Assembly: GCA_019155185.1 (NCBI GenBank) | Contig: CM032808.1 | Location: 3,220,492 to 3,284,491, forward strand | Direction of reading: 5' to 3' | Source of the DNA: Beaufortia kweichowensis | Lineage: Eukaryota; Chordata; Actinopteri; Cypriniformes; Gastromyzontidae | Length of the DNA: 64,000 nt | Shown here: piece after piece, positions 46,041-58,300 of the stretch | How the letters are laid out: every line of letters starts with the position of its first letter | How positions within the stretch are numbered: the stretch's first letter is position 1 | Program-made: the position numbers and the translations under genes | The notes under the pieces: model-generated | Told to the model about the DNA's origin: nothing | Seen by the model: the letters and a program-made list of their open reading frames with translations, nothing else | Databases searched by the model: none

Positions 46041-48960
46041 AGCAAGGTTTCTCAACATCATATCATGAACAATCAGACTGAAGAAGTCAATTAACTGCTG
46101 AATGTTAACATATACCAACCTCTAAGAAATATTTTCATTTGTACCTTTTTAAGGGAAAACATAGGACAAACTATTTTGTTTATCGAAGAAACAACACATA
46201 AGATTTAGAACCAAGCAGTATATTTGTGAATAAAATTCAGATATTATGTTAGCTTGTGCAATATATTTGATACTTACATGTAATTGATTTGCTTCTTTTT
46301 AAATTGGCTATTTTATTAATGTACATACATATTACATTAATACTTTTTGCTTCCAAAAAGCTAATTTTTACTTTATTTTAAAGTAATATTACAAAAATCA
46401 CAGTAACCAATTAACATATTTTTACTATACCATTTTACAAACTTTATTCTTCAAAGTTGATTCAAAACATGATACTTATTTATGCTATATATAGATTATG
46501 TAAAACAGATTGAAGTCACTAAAGTTTGTGTAAATATGTCAATAGCTTTTAAAAATGATTAACTTTGATTAAAGAAAACATGAGACTTGATCTTCATTGT
46601 GTCTGTACACATTCATAACCTTTAACTGTTTGACTCGTCACTGTTACATAAATCCATGGATTCAAATCGTACCCCAAAGTCACAAATCTGTTTGCATAAG
46701 GGATTAAGTCTGATGCTTTAGCCTTCGGCAAGTTAATACAGATTTTTTTATTTATTTATTTATTTTTCTGTTTATGTTTTTTTAAAGAAGGAAGTGGTGC
46801 CAGAAATTGTTACGTAAGGAAAGGCATAAAGGAGAAAAGGGAAGGCATGAGAGGGTAGTGATCGTGACAGAGTTACTCAGAAAACTGTTTATATATAAAC
46901 ATAAATGCATTTTATGAACAATATTAGTTGACATTTACAGTTCTTCCTGTCATGGATTAGATCTATTATTGCACTGATGTGAATGTGCTTAGAGAGTAAT
47001 GGAGCATGTTAAAATAAAATAATTAAAATTTTGTTTCATGAAACCCATTTGTATGATTTTGAAACACTTGAAATATACTTCACAAGTCACATTTTATGAA
47101 GCCTTTGTCTCCTTTTAAAGGTTTTACTACAAATAAAACAAAAAAACATGGTACTATATTTACTGATTATGGTAATCGCAAATTATGGTTTTGCCACACT
47201 TATCATAGTTTACCCATGGTAGTAATAAAACTGCTGTTATATGAATGGTAATAAATCAACCATAATATATTTTCTTCTCTACAATGGGAAATTGCATTAC
47301 TTTGTATCACTCCTCATTGGTTAGCAGTCTCCCAGTGAGCAATCCAACATGGCAACAGTGGCAAGGAATCCAAATTGATGAATAAATATGAAGGAAAAAT
47401 CCTAAGAGAACCCAGGCTCACAGGGAGCTTAATTTCTCCTCTGACGCATTACAGCTGCATGCAATACTTTTGATTAAAAGATTTTGATTGATTGATTGTG
47501 ATGAACTAAATGTACTAAATTTAAGCTGGTAGGTCTGAGGTAGGTAAGTAGGTCTGAATTATGATTGGGTACAACAAAGGAATGTTTAGGCGGGGATAAC
47601 AATAATGTAACTGAGTGCAGCTATAACTTTAATCTGCTGGCATTGACAGAAAATAAATATTAAGTAGCACAAATACTGTTTAGCATTAGCATTATTGTAA
47701 CTTGCAGTCCTTCTTGCTCTTAAGTAGTGATGGTGGGGATGCCTGAACTATAGCTGGGATGATCAGTCAGTGGCAAGTTCTCATGGGGGTTGCCGCCTCC
47801 TTCTGTCAGATGCAACATCTGGTGTGGGACTGGATGTAACCTCGGAGTAACAAGAGACAGACAAACTGGGAGCAGAATACCACACACGCTCAGATGCAAA
47901 AAGTACATCAGATTGTTATGGGAAGTGTTCCTGTTTCCAGTTGACGTAATTATTGCAGCCTAACAATCCCTTAGGGGATTTGTATTATAGAACTGTTGGA
48001 CTAGGCTATGTGTATGCTATGTTAAAGCGATGGGTCTTTAATCTGGATTTAAACTGACAGAGTATGTCAGCCTCCCGAACAGCACTAGGAAGACTGTTCA
48101 AAACATTAGGTGCCAAATAGAAGAAGGATCTACCACCTGCACTTGATTTTGAAATTCTAGGTTTTACCAACTGTCCAGAGTCATGAGAGCATAGTGAACG
48201 TGAAGGACTGTAATGCATTATATGTCTTATATGTCAAAATCTCAAAGGGAAATTTGAATCCCCCCTTTAAGTTTTAACAAAATGACGCAGCAACTAATCT
48301 TTTATGTATGGTGACCATGAGGTGCAAAAATAACACATGTACACAATAACAGTGCACAGTGTAATTTATAGTCAGTGAATACTTTTTATCTTTATATTTT
48401 AATTTGTGAGGCAATACCAACACAATGCAGATGAGTTGATTGATTAGATTCTTTCATAAACTGAGATCTGAGCTGTACACATAAGCGCATAACGTCATAG
48501 TTTTGTTGATGTGGCCCCCATTTGCCCTGGCTCATAACCCGCTGCATACCCAGACACTATGCCACTGATATCTTGATGAGAATCTGCCTGAACCCCTCCG
48601 TAACAAGTGCAGATCTGCAATTACCGTTGTTTAGCAAAAAAATTACAGTTAAGTACATATTTTCATATGTTATACATCAAATAACAAGAGCATTTATATT
48701 GTAAGTGAATAGTAATTAGAAAATGCCCAACTTATTATCTCGTAAATGGGTTGGGTTTACAGAGCATTCGCAGCTTACATGCGCCAACTATTGGTCAAAA
48801 CAAATGTATTATAAAATAATGATTTTTATTATTGAGCCAGCAAGCTTAAATCTCCTCTGTAAAGAAAACATACACCTATTAGCTTTGCATGTGTATGAAC
48901 AACTGTACCAAACCAATATGTAATGTTTACATTTTAAAGCATGTTAGAGAAGACCCTTAA
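46040..48960. other. Intergenic region between cabp5 and taok2 (divergent)
   Basis: No host coding exon was recognised. A minus-strand LINE fragment fills about 47290-48220 and a short TTTA tract lies at about 46746-46767. The rest is AT-rich and looks unique. Confidence 0.6.
47290..48220 (-). mobile_element. 3' part of a non-LTR retrotransposon
   Basis: On the minus strand, 48218-48009 reads as a reverse-transcriptase C-terminus: APNVLNSLPSAVREADIL and then FKSRLKTHRFNIAY, the ending typical of many fish LINEs. Downstream are the familiar 3' UTR words of such elements. These are CTCTTAGGATTTTTCCTTC, TTCCTTGCCACTGTTGCCAT and GCTCACTGGGAGACTGCTAA, ending near 47290. The copy is 5'-truncated and not autonomous. 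Confidence 0.75.
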
Positions 48961-48974
48961 TTTGCACTTTACTC

Positions 48975-49437
48975 AGTCTTCCGGTTTCCGGTCGTCTCCC
49001 GCCCCGTTCCGCCGCCATCATGAACTCCTGAACAAAAAGCGAATGAGACAGAAAAAAGAACAGAAATGGACCTGTCGGTGACAGGAGATACATGAATAAA
49101 TGAATCAAATGACACTGACGGCATGACAAAACTTGATGACAGTACGGACGGAAGAGGTGGAATATTATTGGGGTGTGATTAAAAAGTGTTCATCCGCTTT
49201 GACAATCAGCTGATTGTGTCCGTTAACGGTTAACATCATTATTATTTATTCAAAAACTAAGGATTGGACCGATTACCGGACACTTATCAAAACAATTTCA
49301 ATAGAAGTAGGTGCGCCGTTATTTAAATCGATGAGGACTCTTTGTGTTAAGTGAGAACGGAGAACAAGAGGCCAGATTTTCTTAAGGCCGGACAGCTAGC
49401 TGACTCTAGCTAACTACTGTGGATCCCATAAACCAAG
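48975..49437 (+). promoter_or_regulatory. taok2: taok2 promoter and noncoding first exon
   Basis: CTTCCGG (48978-48984) and TTTCCGG (48985-48991) are adjacent ETS-type sites. They are followed by a GC-rich stretch and GCCGCCATC (49011-49019), a YY1-type element often placed just after transcription starts. The untranslated exon appears to end at AACCAAG|GTAGGA (49437). There is no TATA box. The assignment to taok2 follows from strand and order; the next exon with the ATG is 2.9 kb away. Confidence 0.55.
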
Positions 49438-50032
49438 GTAGGAGAGGCTCGTGTAAATAATTAAAAGCATTGTTGCATGAAATGCACAGACGGAAATCCA
49501 TGTCAAGCGCTGAAACTGAGTTGATCTTAATGTGATCTATTCCGCATCTGTTTGAACATTGCATGTATTTGGGTAATTATATTTATGACTTTGCACAATG
49601 TCTTTTACAGATACACACCAGTTTTTATGTATGACATATACGCGTTTGCGTGGTCTTGTATAAAAATAATCTTTAACGTGTGAGATGACAGAGTTGTTGG
49701 GCGGTGCATCGCATTTTCTTCCTCGTGTTTTATAAAATGTATTTGAAGATAATACCATCTCACCTCTGTATGTTTAGGGCTTGCAAGTTGCAATACTGCT
49801 CATGAGCTAATTGGGCTCACGACATTGACAAAATAAATCTCGTCTTTCAGTCATATTTCTCTGCTTTTTCAGTCACACACCACACTTGTGGTAAATTGAT
49901 TGTAAATTGATAGTCATTCCATTTCAGATTTTGTTGTATAATACTCGCTTATAAACCACAGAAGATGGTGGTTTATTGCTGTTGACACCACAAGTTTAGA
50001 TAAAAGCTTTTGTGTGAGTCTGGAGTCAGCGG

Positions 50033-50350
50033 TATGGACGTGACATTTTCAGTCAAAACTTGAAATATAAATGTATTTATTAGCAATATATTAAACTGTT
50101 TATATTTTACTAAATTGTTGTTGCTAGTGTCCAGACATCAAAAATATCAGTCTGTGCATAAGTTTTTTATAAACAATGGAAATATACATTATGGATGTGA
50201 CATAAAAGACACTTTTCGAGAAGCAACATTGTTTATAGGAAAATCATGCTTGTGCATAAAAAGTGCTTTTAGAGAGACCTCACATCAGTATTTTTATTTA
50301 CACCACCAAATATTGACATCGAAGCTATCAGATGATGAAAACAAGGTTAC
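50033..50350 (+). repeat. Dispersed repeat D, copy 3
   Basis: It begins GTGACATTTTCAGTCAAAAC and passes through TAGTGTCCAGACATCAAAAA and GTCTGTGCATAAGTT. It ends near GACATCGAAGCTATCAGATG. It matches copies 1 and 2 in order and is in intron 1 of taok2. Confidence 0.65.
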
Positions 50351-51654
50351 AAGGATAAACATGCAGAAGTCTAATTTTAGCAGTATTTACCTGTCACCTT
50401 TATCTGTGTTTTGTGTTCTTTTCTCTGCCTCAGTGATGTACATAGCAAAATGATAGAGGAGGTTTTGTTTCTTAGTCCTCCTTTTTGCTCTTTCAGTCAT
50501 TATTTATACATCTACATCTCTGCTATCATGAAACTAAACAGTAGTATAATTCTGTATGAATTAATAATTTTTCTACTGTTATGCTTTACTGTCTAAAACG
50601 TGTATAATAAGTCTGGGTAATGCGTTTTCATTTTAAGTTAGTAACCTTATAAAGAAAACAAATATTAAAACTAGTAACTGACAACTGTAAAATATATTGT
50701 TGAGTTTTTCTTTTTCTTTTGCACTTAATGTTGCACACATGATATTGAAAATTTAAAAATACAGTACTACAGTGCCATTTTACTATTGCATGTTAAATTC
50801 TAGATGAATATGACAGGGAAGTTTAGTGCTGATTGAAAGCTGGGTTTCATATGTCAGAAGAACAGTGTGCGAGTAAAAACGCTTGAAAGTTTAACCTGGC
50901 AAGACTTCAGAATTTTGTTAGGCTGCTGGTGACGTCATGCTAATTAGCATATTGTTGACTGAAACCCGGCATATTTGCGTTCAGACTAGTTTTAGCAAAT
51001 CATATCTGTTTTGCTTCTACTCTTTTGTCACATACTGTAATACAACTGAATGCCCAATAAAGTTTCCCTTTAACTATTTTACATGAAACAAGTATGAAAT
51101 GGTGCAACCATACTACATGGTCAATTTCACGGAACTGCTGATTGATAACCGCATCAATATCTCACAAAACCACTATGCCCCTGTTAGAATCACTATACAC
51201 GTTAACAAGCAGCTATCATATGCAGCTGTTTAGGCTTATTTACTTCCTTAAAAATGTGTCTATTTGCAGCGCACAGGCTGGGTAACAAATTTTACATGCA
51301 TATTTACAGACAAACTATGTTCTTGCCTATATGCCCAACTTCAGTAAAAGTTCTGGCGACATTTTCATATTGAATACAGTGATGTTTATCCAAAAAGTCG
51401 CTAGATGTCTCTATGCCCCATTTTTATAAAAAAAAAAGTCACTATATTTATCAGAATTGACGAACCTAAGTTGTTAGGCCCCAAATAACTTGAAGAGTTA
51501 GATCTCTGCAGTTGACAGCTTTATGTCAAGTACATAGATAGACTCTTATTAGAGTTAAATTTAATGTGAATTTTGGACAAATTTCTGCAGGTGATGAATG
51601 TACATGATACCAATCATTCGTCCTTGGTCAATTGACAGTAACTCTAATGGTAAC

Positions 51655-51985
51655 ATCTGGGCAATTCCATGAAAATGTCAAACTTACAATGAGGTTTTCA
51701 TACGGATAGCTCAGATGTCTATATTTCTTTTAAGGTTAAAGCAGGATTTTTCATAGTGAGGTAAAGTGCTGTTTTTAAAAATGTTGTATTATCGGATTTT
51801 TCCGAAATCCTGCTTAAAAGCAGCCGTTTTCAGAATTGTCACATCCATTACGGTCTGTAATAAATGTGCACATGAAAATAAATAAAAAACTATCCTTTGT
51901 CGGATTTTTGTGATGTCTGGACTCTATCAACAGGGGTTTGGTGAAATATAAGCGGGTGGTTCAATATATTGGTAATTTGTACCCT
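51655..51985 (-). repeat. Dispersed repeat D, copy 4 (inverted)
   Basis: On the minus strand it reads GATAGAGTCCAGACATCACA, then AACAGCACTTTACCTCACTA, GACATCTGAGCTATCCGTAT and TTGACATTTTCATGGAATTG. This is the same order as copy 1. Related-looking sequence may continue to about 51110, so this could be the longest copy. Confidence 0.65.
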
Positions 51986-52376
51986 GTGAATTAGATCAGG
52001 CTCTCGCCATGAAAATAGCCATGGAAACTGGCATGGTGTTAAAAAAATTTAAGAAAAAGTATATTAGTAATAAATACATTTTAGTCAGAAATTAAGTTAG
52101 GTAAAATAAACTTTTTAAAGTGAAGATCTATTTGTGGGATTAATGTTAATACTATAGCTGCTGCCACAAATCAGAATATAGTATAGAGTTTGCTCAGGGT
52201 TTAAAGTTAAACTCTGCAGGAAAGTGGACGTTGCCGTTGAGTTGAGTTTTTGAGTTTTAACGGTTGTAAATGTCATTAGGTTAGAAAAGAATTTCAATTC
52301 ATTCTTATGTTTGTTTGTATGTTACATCAGGTGTTAATGTGCAAACTCTTTGTTTGTGTGTGTGGAGGCGCTGGCC

Positions 52377-55300
52377 ATGCCGTCGAGTGTGCGGGCCGGG
52401 AATCTTAAGGACCCTGAGGTTGCAGAACTTTTTTTTAAAGAGGATCCAGAGAAACTCTTCACAGACCTGCGTGAGATCGGCCATGGCAGCTTTGGAGCCG
52501 TCTACTTCGTAAGTGGTCATTTCGGCTTACAGAGGAATAGAACTAAGATGAGCTCAGTAAACTAAGATGAAGTGTCTTAATGTTTTTTCTTTCCTGTCTC
52601 ATATCTCACACATCTTATAGGCCCATGACATCCGCACTAATGAGGTGGTGGCCATTAAGAAGATGTCTTACAGTGGCAAGCAGTCTAATGAGGTAAACCC
52701 ACAGACCGTCTTCCCTCATCTTTGTCAACAGCCGGTCAGCAAGAAATCTTAAAGATATTTATCTTCATATGCCAGACCTGTAGTGCAGACCTGTGGTCTA
52801 TGCACATGCTTCAGACATATAGGAATTGGTTTATTCTGTCTGCACTCCACTGTCCTTTATTAGTAATAGCAAAAGCCTGAAAAATTCAACTTAATGCAGG
52901 AGAGAAGTTTTTCAATTCTTTTTGGATTTTGGATGTTTTCATGTATTATTATATTCATCAATTAAACAGATGTACAGTGCTGACAGTTTTGTAAGACCGT
53001 CCTTCTGTGAGATGCATGAAGTTGTGTAAGTTGTCATGGTTGTATCAAACAATACATACACTGTGGTTTTCTAACTGTAAAACACATCAAACTAAAAGTG
53101 TTTTGTTAAAAGGCTGTTTTAAAGCATTAAATGATTAATTTATTTAATCATTATTCGTCTCATTTGCAAGCCCACCACCACAACACCATTGGAAAGAAAA
53201 AAACGCAAAACTGTTTCATCAAGTCACAATAATTAGATGAAGCATTTGAACTACAAACGAAACCAGTGTTGCATTCTTTCTTTGTTCTTGCTGTAGAAAT
53301 GGCAGGATATTGTCAAAGAGGTGAAGTTCCTACAAAAGCTACGGCACCCCAACACTGTGGAGTATAGAGGATGCTACCTGCGAGAACATACAGCATGGGT
53401 AAGTGTGTCTGTGTGGGAGGCTGAAAGCATTTAAAAAGCCTTGTTCAGGGTAGAGAATGTACTGACCCTCTAACACTGTTTCCATTTACAACAAAACAGC
53501 TCTGGATTCACCACTTGTCACTTGCAAGCTGCTGTAATAACTTTATTACTGCCTTTCTTCTTTATCTCTACCTCTCATTCTTCCTTTCTGGCTCTGTCTC
53601 TAGCTGGTGATGGAATACTGTTTGGGTTCGGCCTCAGATCTGTTGGAAGGTGAGTGGATATTTGGAATTTGTTTTAGGGGCTATGGATGTTGGGATTAGG
53701 CCATTCTGTTGGTTGCTGGATATTTGTTATTGGGTGCACTTATTGACATTGATGATAATCTTTTTAATTGTATCAATCAATCTGTCAGTGACTGAACAAA
53801 ATCTGTAAAGGTTTTGTTACTTTTGTATGATTGAGTCACCAATTTCAAATCTGAACCAGTTTTACTTATTCCTCTTTTTTTAGTGCATAAGAAACCATTA
53901 CAGGAAGTGGAGATTGCGGCAATTACCCATGGTGCATTGCAAGGCTTGGTATACCTTCACTCGCACAACATGATTCACAGGTATGAAGCAGCTTTTAGAA
54001 GCAATTCAATTATTTTTTTCTATCTGTTATGTTAGTGGGTAGAACACATTTATCTGCACAGTTTGATTCTCTGTACTTAGTGCTGTAATTTAACAAATCA
54101 TTTGGCTTGATAACCCTAGAAGGTTATGTTAAGGGTTTTTGCATCAGTTTAGATTAGCAGTGCTGTGTTGTACAGTAAAGATTTAAAAAGGATCTATTTT
54201 TATAGGGATGTGAAAGCAGGAAACATCTTGCTGACAGAGCCTGGCCAGGTGAAACTAGGAGACTTCGGCTCTGCCTCCATTATTGCTCCAGCCAACTCCT
54301 TTGTGGGCACACCTTACTGGTATACAAATACTTCTATTAGAATTACCAGCCCCTTATTGCATAGCAATTTCATACCGATGTTAAAGTCTTTTTTTAATTT
54401 GTTTGAATATCACTTGCTTTCCAGGATGGCTCCAGAGGTAATCCTCGCCATGGATGAAGGCCAGTATGACGGAAAGGTTGACGTGTGGTCGCTTGGCATC
54501 ACCTGCATAGAGCTTGGTAAATAAACAGAATACATACATGCCTTGATTGCTAAAATTAAATGCAGTTTTAGTCTCTGACAGGTATGTTGTTAAAATGTTG
54601 ATGAGTTATGCCTGCATCCAGCACATAATAAATTGTATTGCATAACATTATTTTTTATTTGTGACATATACTTGCAATTGAAATCTTGAAGCTAACTGTT
54701 TGGTTGATCCTCGTCGTCTCTTGTAGCGGAGAGAAAGCCTCCCTTGTTTAACATGAATGCTATGAGTGCCTTATACCACATCGCCCAGAATGAGAGCCCA
54801 GTCCTGCAGTCAAATCACTGGTAGCGAACCTTCTCTATTTCACTGTTACAGATGTTTATCTGTCTATACATTTGACTCGTTAATGTAATTATTAATTTTT
54901 ATAAACTATGTCTCTCAACCTCTCAGGTCGGATTACTTCCGTAACTTTGTAGACTCTTGTCTGCAGAAGATTGCCCAGGACAGACCTACCTCTGATGTCT
55001 TGCTTAAAGTAAAAGTCTTTTGAGGAAAATTTAAGGCTTTTGTTGCAACACTTTCTACATCGTGCATACCTTTTATTGCATTTTAAATGTGTTTTTCTTT
55101 GTTGTGTTTTCTCTCCAGCATCACTTCCTGTCTCGTGAGCGTCCAGTGACTGTGGTGATGGATCTGATAGCACGCACTAAAGATGCTGTGAGGGAGTTAG
55201 ATAACCTGCAATACCGAAAGATGAAAAAGATCCTGTTCCAGGAAACACACAATGGCCCCGCTACTGAGGGTACAGAGGAGGAAGAGGTGGGCTAACTTCG

Positions 55301-58300
55301 CAGCGCTTGATTTCTTTCTTGTCATCAAATAGAGAAATAAAAGAACAATAGTTTTTTAGAACTTTTTTGCACAATTATTTGAGCTGTTTACGCTATATTT
55401 GGAAATATAAACAGTGTTAGTTCAGTACGACATGAATTACGTCTGTCTGGGCGTCAACCCATTTTAGTATTGTTACGTAAGCTGACCAATGTAGCATATT
55501 GTGTTCAAGGTTTGGTAAAATGTTTTGTCTGTCAACTGGCTATTAAACTCTTTGTCAGCTTGTTGTTCATACAAAGGAACCTGAACCATTTGTTCTTGCA
55601 CCTTTTGTTCACTTGTGTGCTGTATTTCAAGTCTTCTGAAGTTATACAATAGTTCGTATAAGGAACATACAGTAATTTAAGCCATTGTTTACTCTTATTC
55701 CAACTTATCTTGCTTCTCAATTCTCACTCAAATCAGTCAGACTAATTTTGTAAGCTGGATAAAATAAATGAAAAGATCTGAATTAAAAGAAATGATTCAT
55801 TAGATATCACTTCTTTTCCTTTGGCAGATATTCAGGCAGATGCCAAGATTTTCAGTAAAGGTTGATTTTAGATTGTTTCTTAGACAAAGCAATCGTAAGA
55901 CTTTCAAAAGACTTGGAACATAGTGTACAGACTGGTGTAGAGCTGTGAATTTTTACTTGATTTCAATCATTTTAACTCAAGATGCAAATCTAGAGATGCA
56001 GATTATATATGCGACTAGACCTCTCTCTCTCTTTGCTTTCTAGTAGACATACACTTTTACTGCTGTGACTTTTTCTCGTGTTCTCCAATGTGTTAAGCAG
56101 CAATTAGAGAACAACTTAAATCATTAAAAAACCACAGCACAATAAAGAAAGAAAATCATTTAGATCTAGTGTATCAGTTCTGTCTATGTGGCATGTGTAA
56201 GTCTCTCTCTTCGGCTATGTTCACTGTCGGTTTGTGATTGACAGTCGCATTTACTTACAGGTGTGAGTCTGTTCTGTTTGCACATCAGCTTACAGTCACA
56301 GGTCTTATAATGTTTATATAAAAGAGCAACCAAAATCAAGCACATGATCTGTTTGCCGTGAGGCCTGTAACCATAGTGACGAACCATAGTGAAGTAAATG
56401 GCAAAGATGCTGAATTTAGTAGGAAGTTTTATTTTTGCAGTAGGCTTGTGTTGTATAACAACAGTAGGCACATTTTTTCCTTTTACTAAACACACATTAA
56501 GTGTTGAGCGCAGCATATGCGTTTATATGCACACTTCATATTTCCAGCAAGGCTTTGCCATAAATGCAGTCGCGAGTCCTAAAAATGTATGGTGTGAGAG
56601 GTTATAGAATACAATTGTCACTCCATAATATTTAACGGTGCTTGTTTGTCCTTTTAAAAGCTTAAAAGTCTCAGTCCACATTCAGTGCAAATACTAAAAT
56701 ATACATTGAGGCAATCTATTAAACATAATGTGTTTTGCAGGATCTAGAGCAGTACATGTTGAGGACGGGGACAGTTAACAGCATGGAAAGCTCACATTCG
56801 CTGCCATCCATGTCAATAAGTGCCAGTTCCCAGAGTTCTTCAGTGAACAGCCTGGCCGACGGTTCAGATGACAGTGGTGAGATTGCTATGATGCAGGAAG
56901 GCGAACACACGGTGACCTCCAACAGCTCTGTTCTGCACAAACCCCTGGTATGTCTCAGTGGATTTGTTGCTTTTTTGCAAATAATCCCGTTTATGCCAAA
57001 CCACGTGTACGCATTTGTCTTTCTTTAATTCTTCCTTTTTGTTGTTTTATAGAACCATGATAACATCTACGATGACCCCTACCAGCCAGAGATGGACGCA
57101 CAGCAGCAGGGTCCCTCTGGGGGTCGCAGACGCAGAGGACGGGACCATTTTGCCACCATCCGCACAGCCTCTCTCGTGACCCGTCAGATCCAGGAGCATG
57201 AGCAGGGTTCAGCGCTCCGAGAACAGATGTCCGGGTACAAACGCATGAGGAGGCAGCATCAGAAACAGCTGATGGCTTTGGAGAACAAGCTGAAGGCAGA
57301 GATGGATGAACATCAGCTTAGGCTCGACAAAGAACTGGAGACACAAAGGAACAACTTTGGCAGTGAGGCAGACAAGCTTAGCAAGAAGCATCAGGCCATC
57401 CTGGAGAAAGAGGTGATTTGACGAAATAATGCATTTTGTTTTTATATTGTAAAAGCTAAAGCTGTAACCCTCTCATTTTCCACTTAGACTAAGGGTACTC
57501 TTACAGAGGAGAAGAAGTTTCAGCAGCATATCTTGGGCCAGCAGAAAAAGGAGCTTACCAGTTTACTTGAGGCTCAGAAACGGCAGTACAGACAGCGCAA
57601 GGAACAGCTTAAGGAGGTATTCTGTTAAGTTTTTAAAAAGTTGAAGTTCATGTTTGGCTGTGGATTTGCGCTAAAGGTTTAGGTCCTGTTCACAGGAGCT
57701 GAATGAGAACCAGTCCACGCCGAAGCGAGAGAAACAAGAGTGGCTGGTTCAGCAGAAGGAGTGTCTCCAGCAGCATCAGGCAGAGGAAGAGGCGGGGTTG
57801 CTACGACGACAGAGGCAATACTACGAGCTGCAGAGTCGGCAATACAAGAGAAAGATGCTGCTATCCCGCCACAACCTGGAGCAGGACCTGCTCAGAGAGG
57901 TAAAGAATTTGAAATATCAGTGTTTATCACAGGATATTTTAAGAATGGTGACAAACAACACTTTATTGTACTTCATTTCTCACAAGCTGTCTGCTGTACA
58001 GTCAGATAAAAATGCGCCTGTCCCAGAAAAACATTTCTGTGAATGAAAGCTACGTTTTATCCAGATAGTCACTAGGCACTTGATCTTTTTTTGTATCCCA
58101 ATGCAGGACCTAAACAAGAAGCAAACCTTGAAGGACCTGGAATGTGCCATGTTGCTTCGACATCACGAGTCCACCCAGGAGCTGGAGTTTCGGCAGCTGG
58201 GGCTGGTGCAGCACACGCGGGCCGAACTGATCAGGACTCAGCATCAGACCGAGCTCACCAACCAGATGGAATACAACAAACGACGCGAACAAGAGCTGCG

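Larger units (their letters stand above)
49438..52330 (+). other. taok2: taok2 intron 1 (probable)
   Basis: No exon is seen inside. It carries two copies of dispersed repeat D in opposite orientation (50033-50350 and 51655-51985). The 3' end is placed at an ATCAG acceptor at 52330, 46 bases before the ATG. An alternative acceptor is possible. Confidence 0.5.

Noticed and set aside
50115..50596. 112- and 61-codon frames in taok2 intron 1
   Set aside because: The longer one lies in dispersed repeat D copy 3 and neither shows conserved motifs or splice partners.
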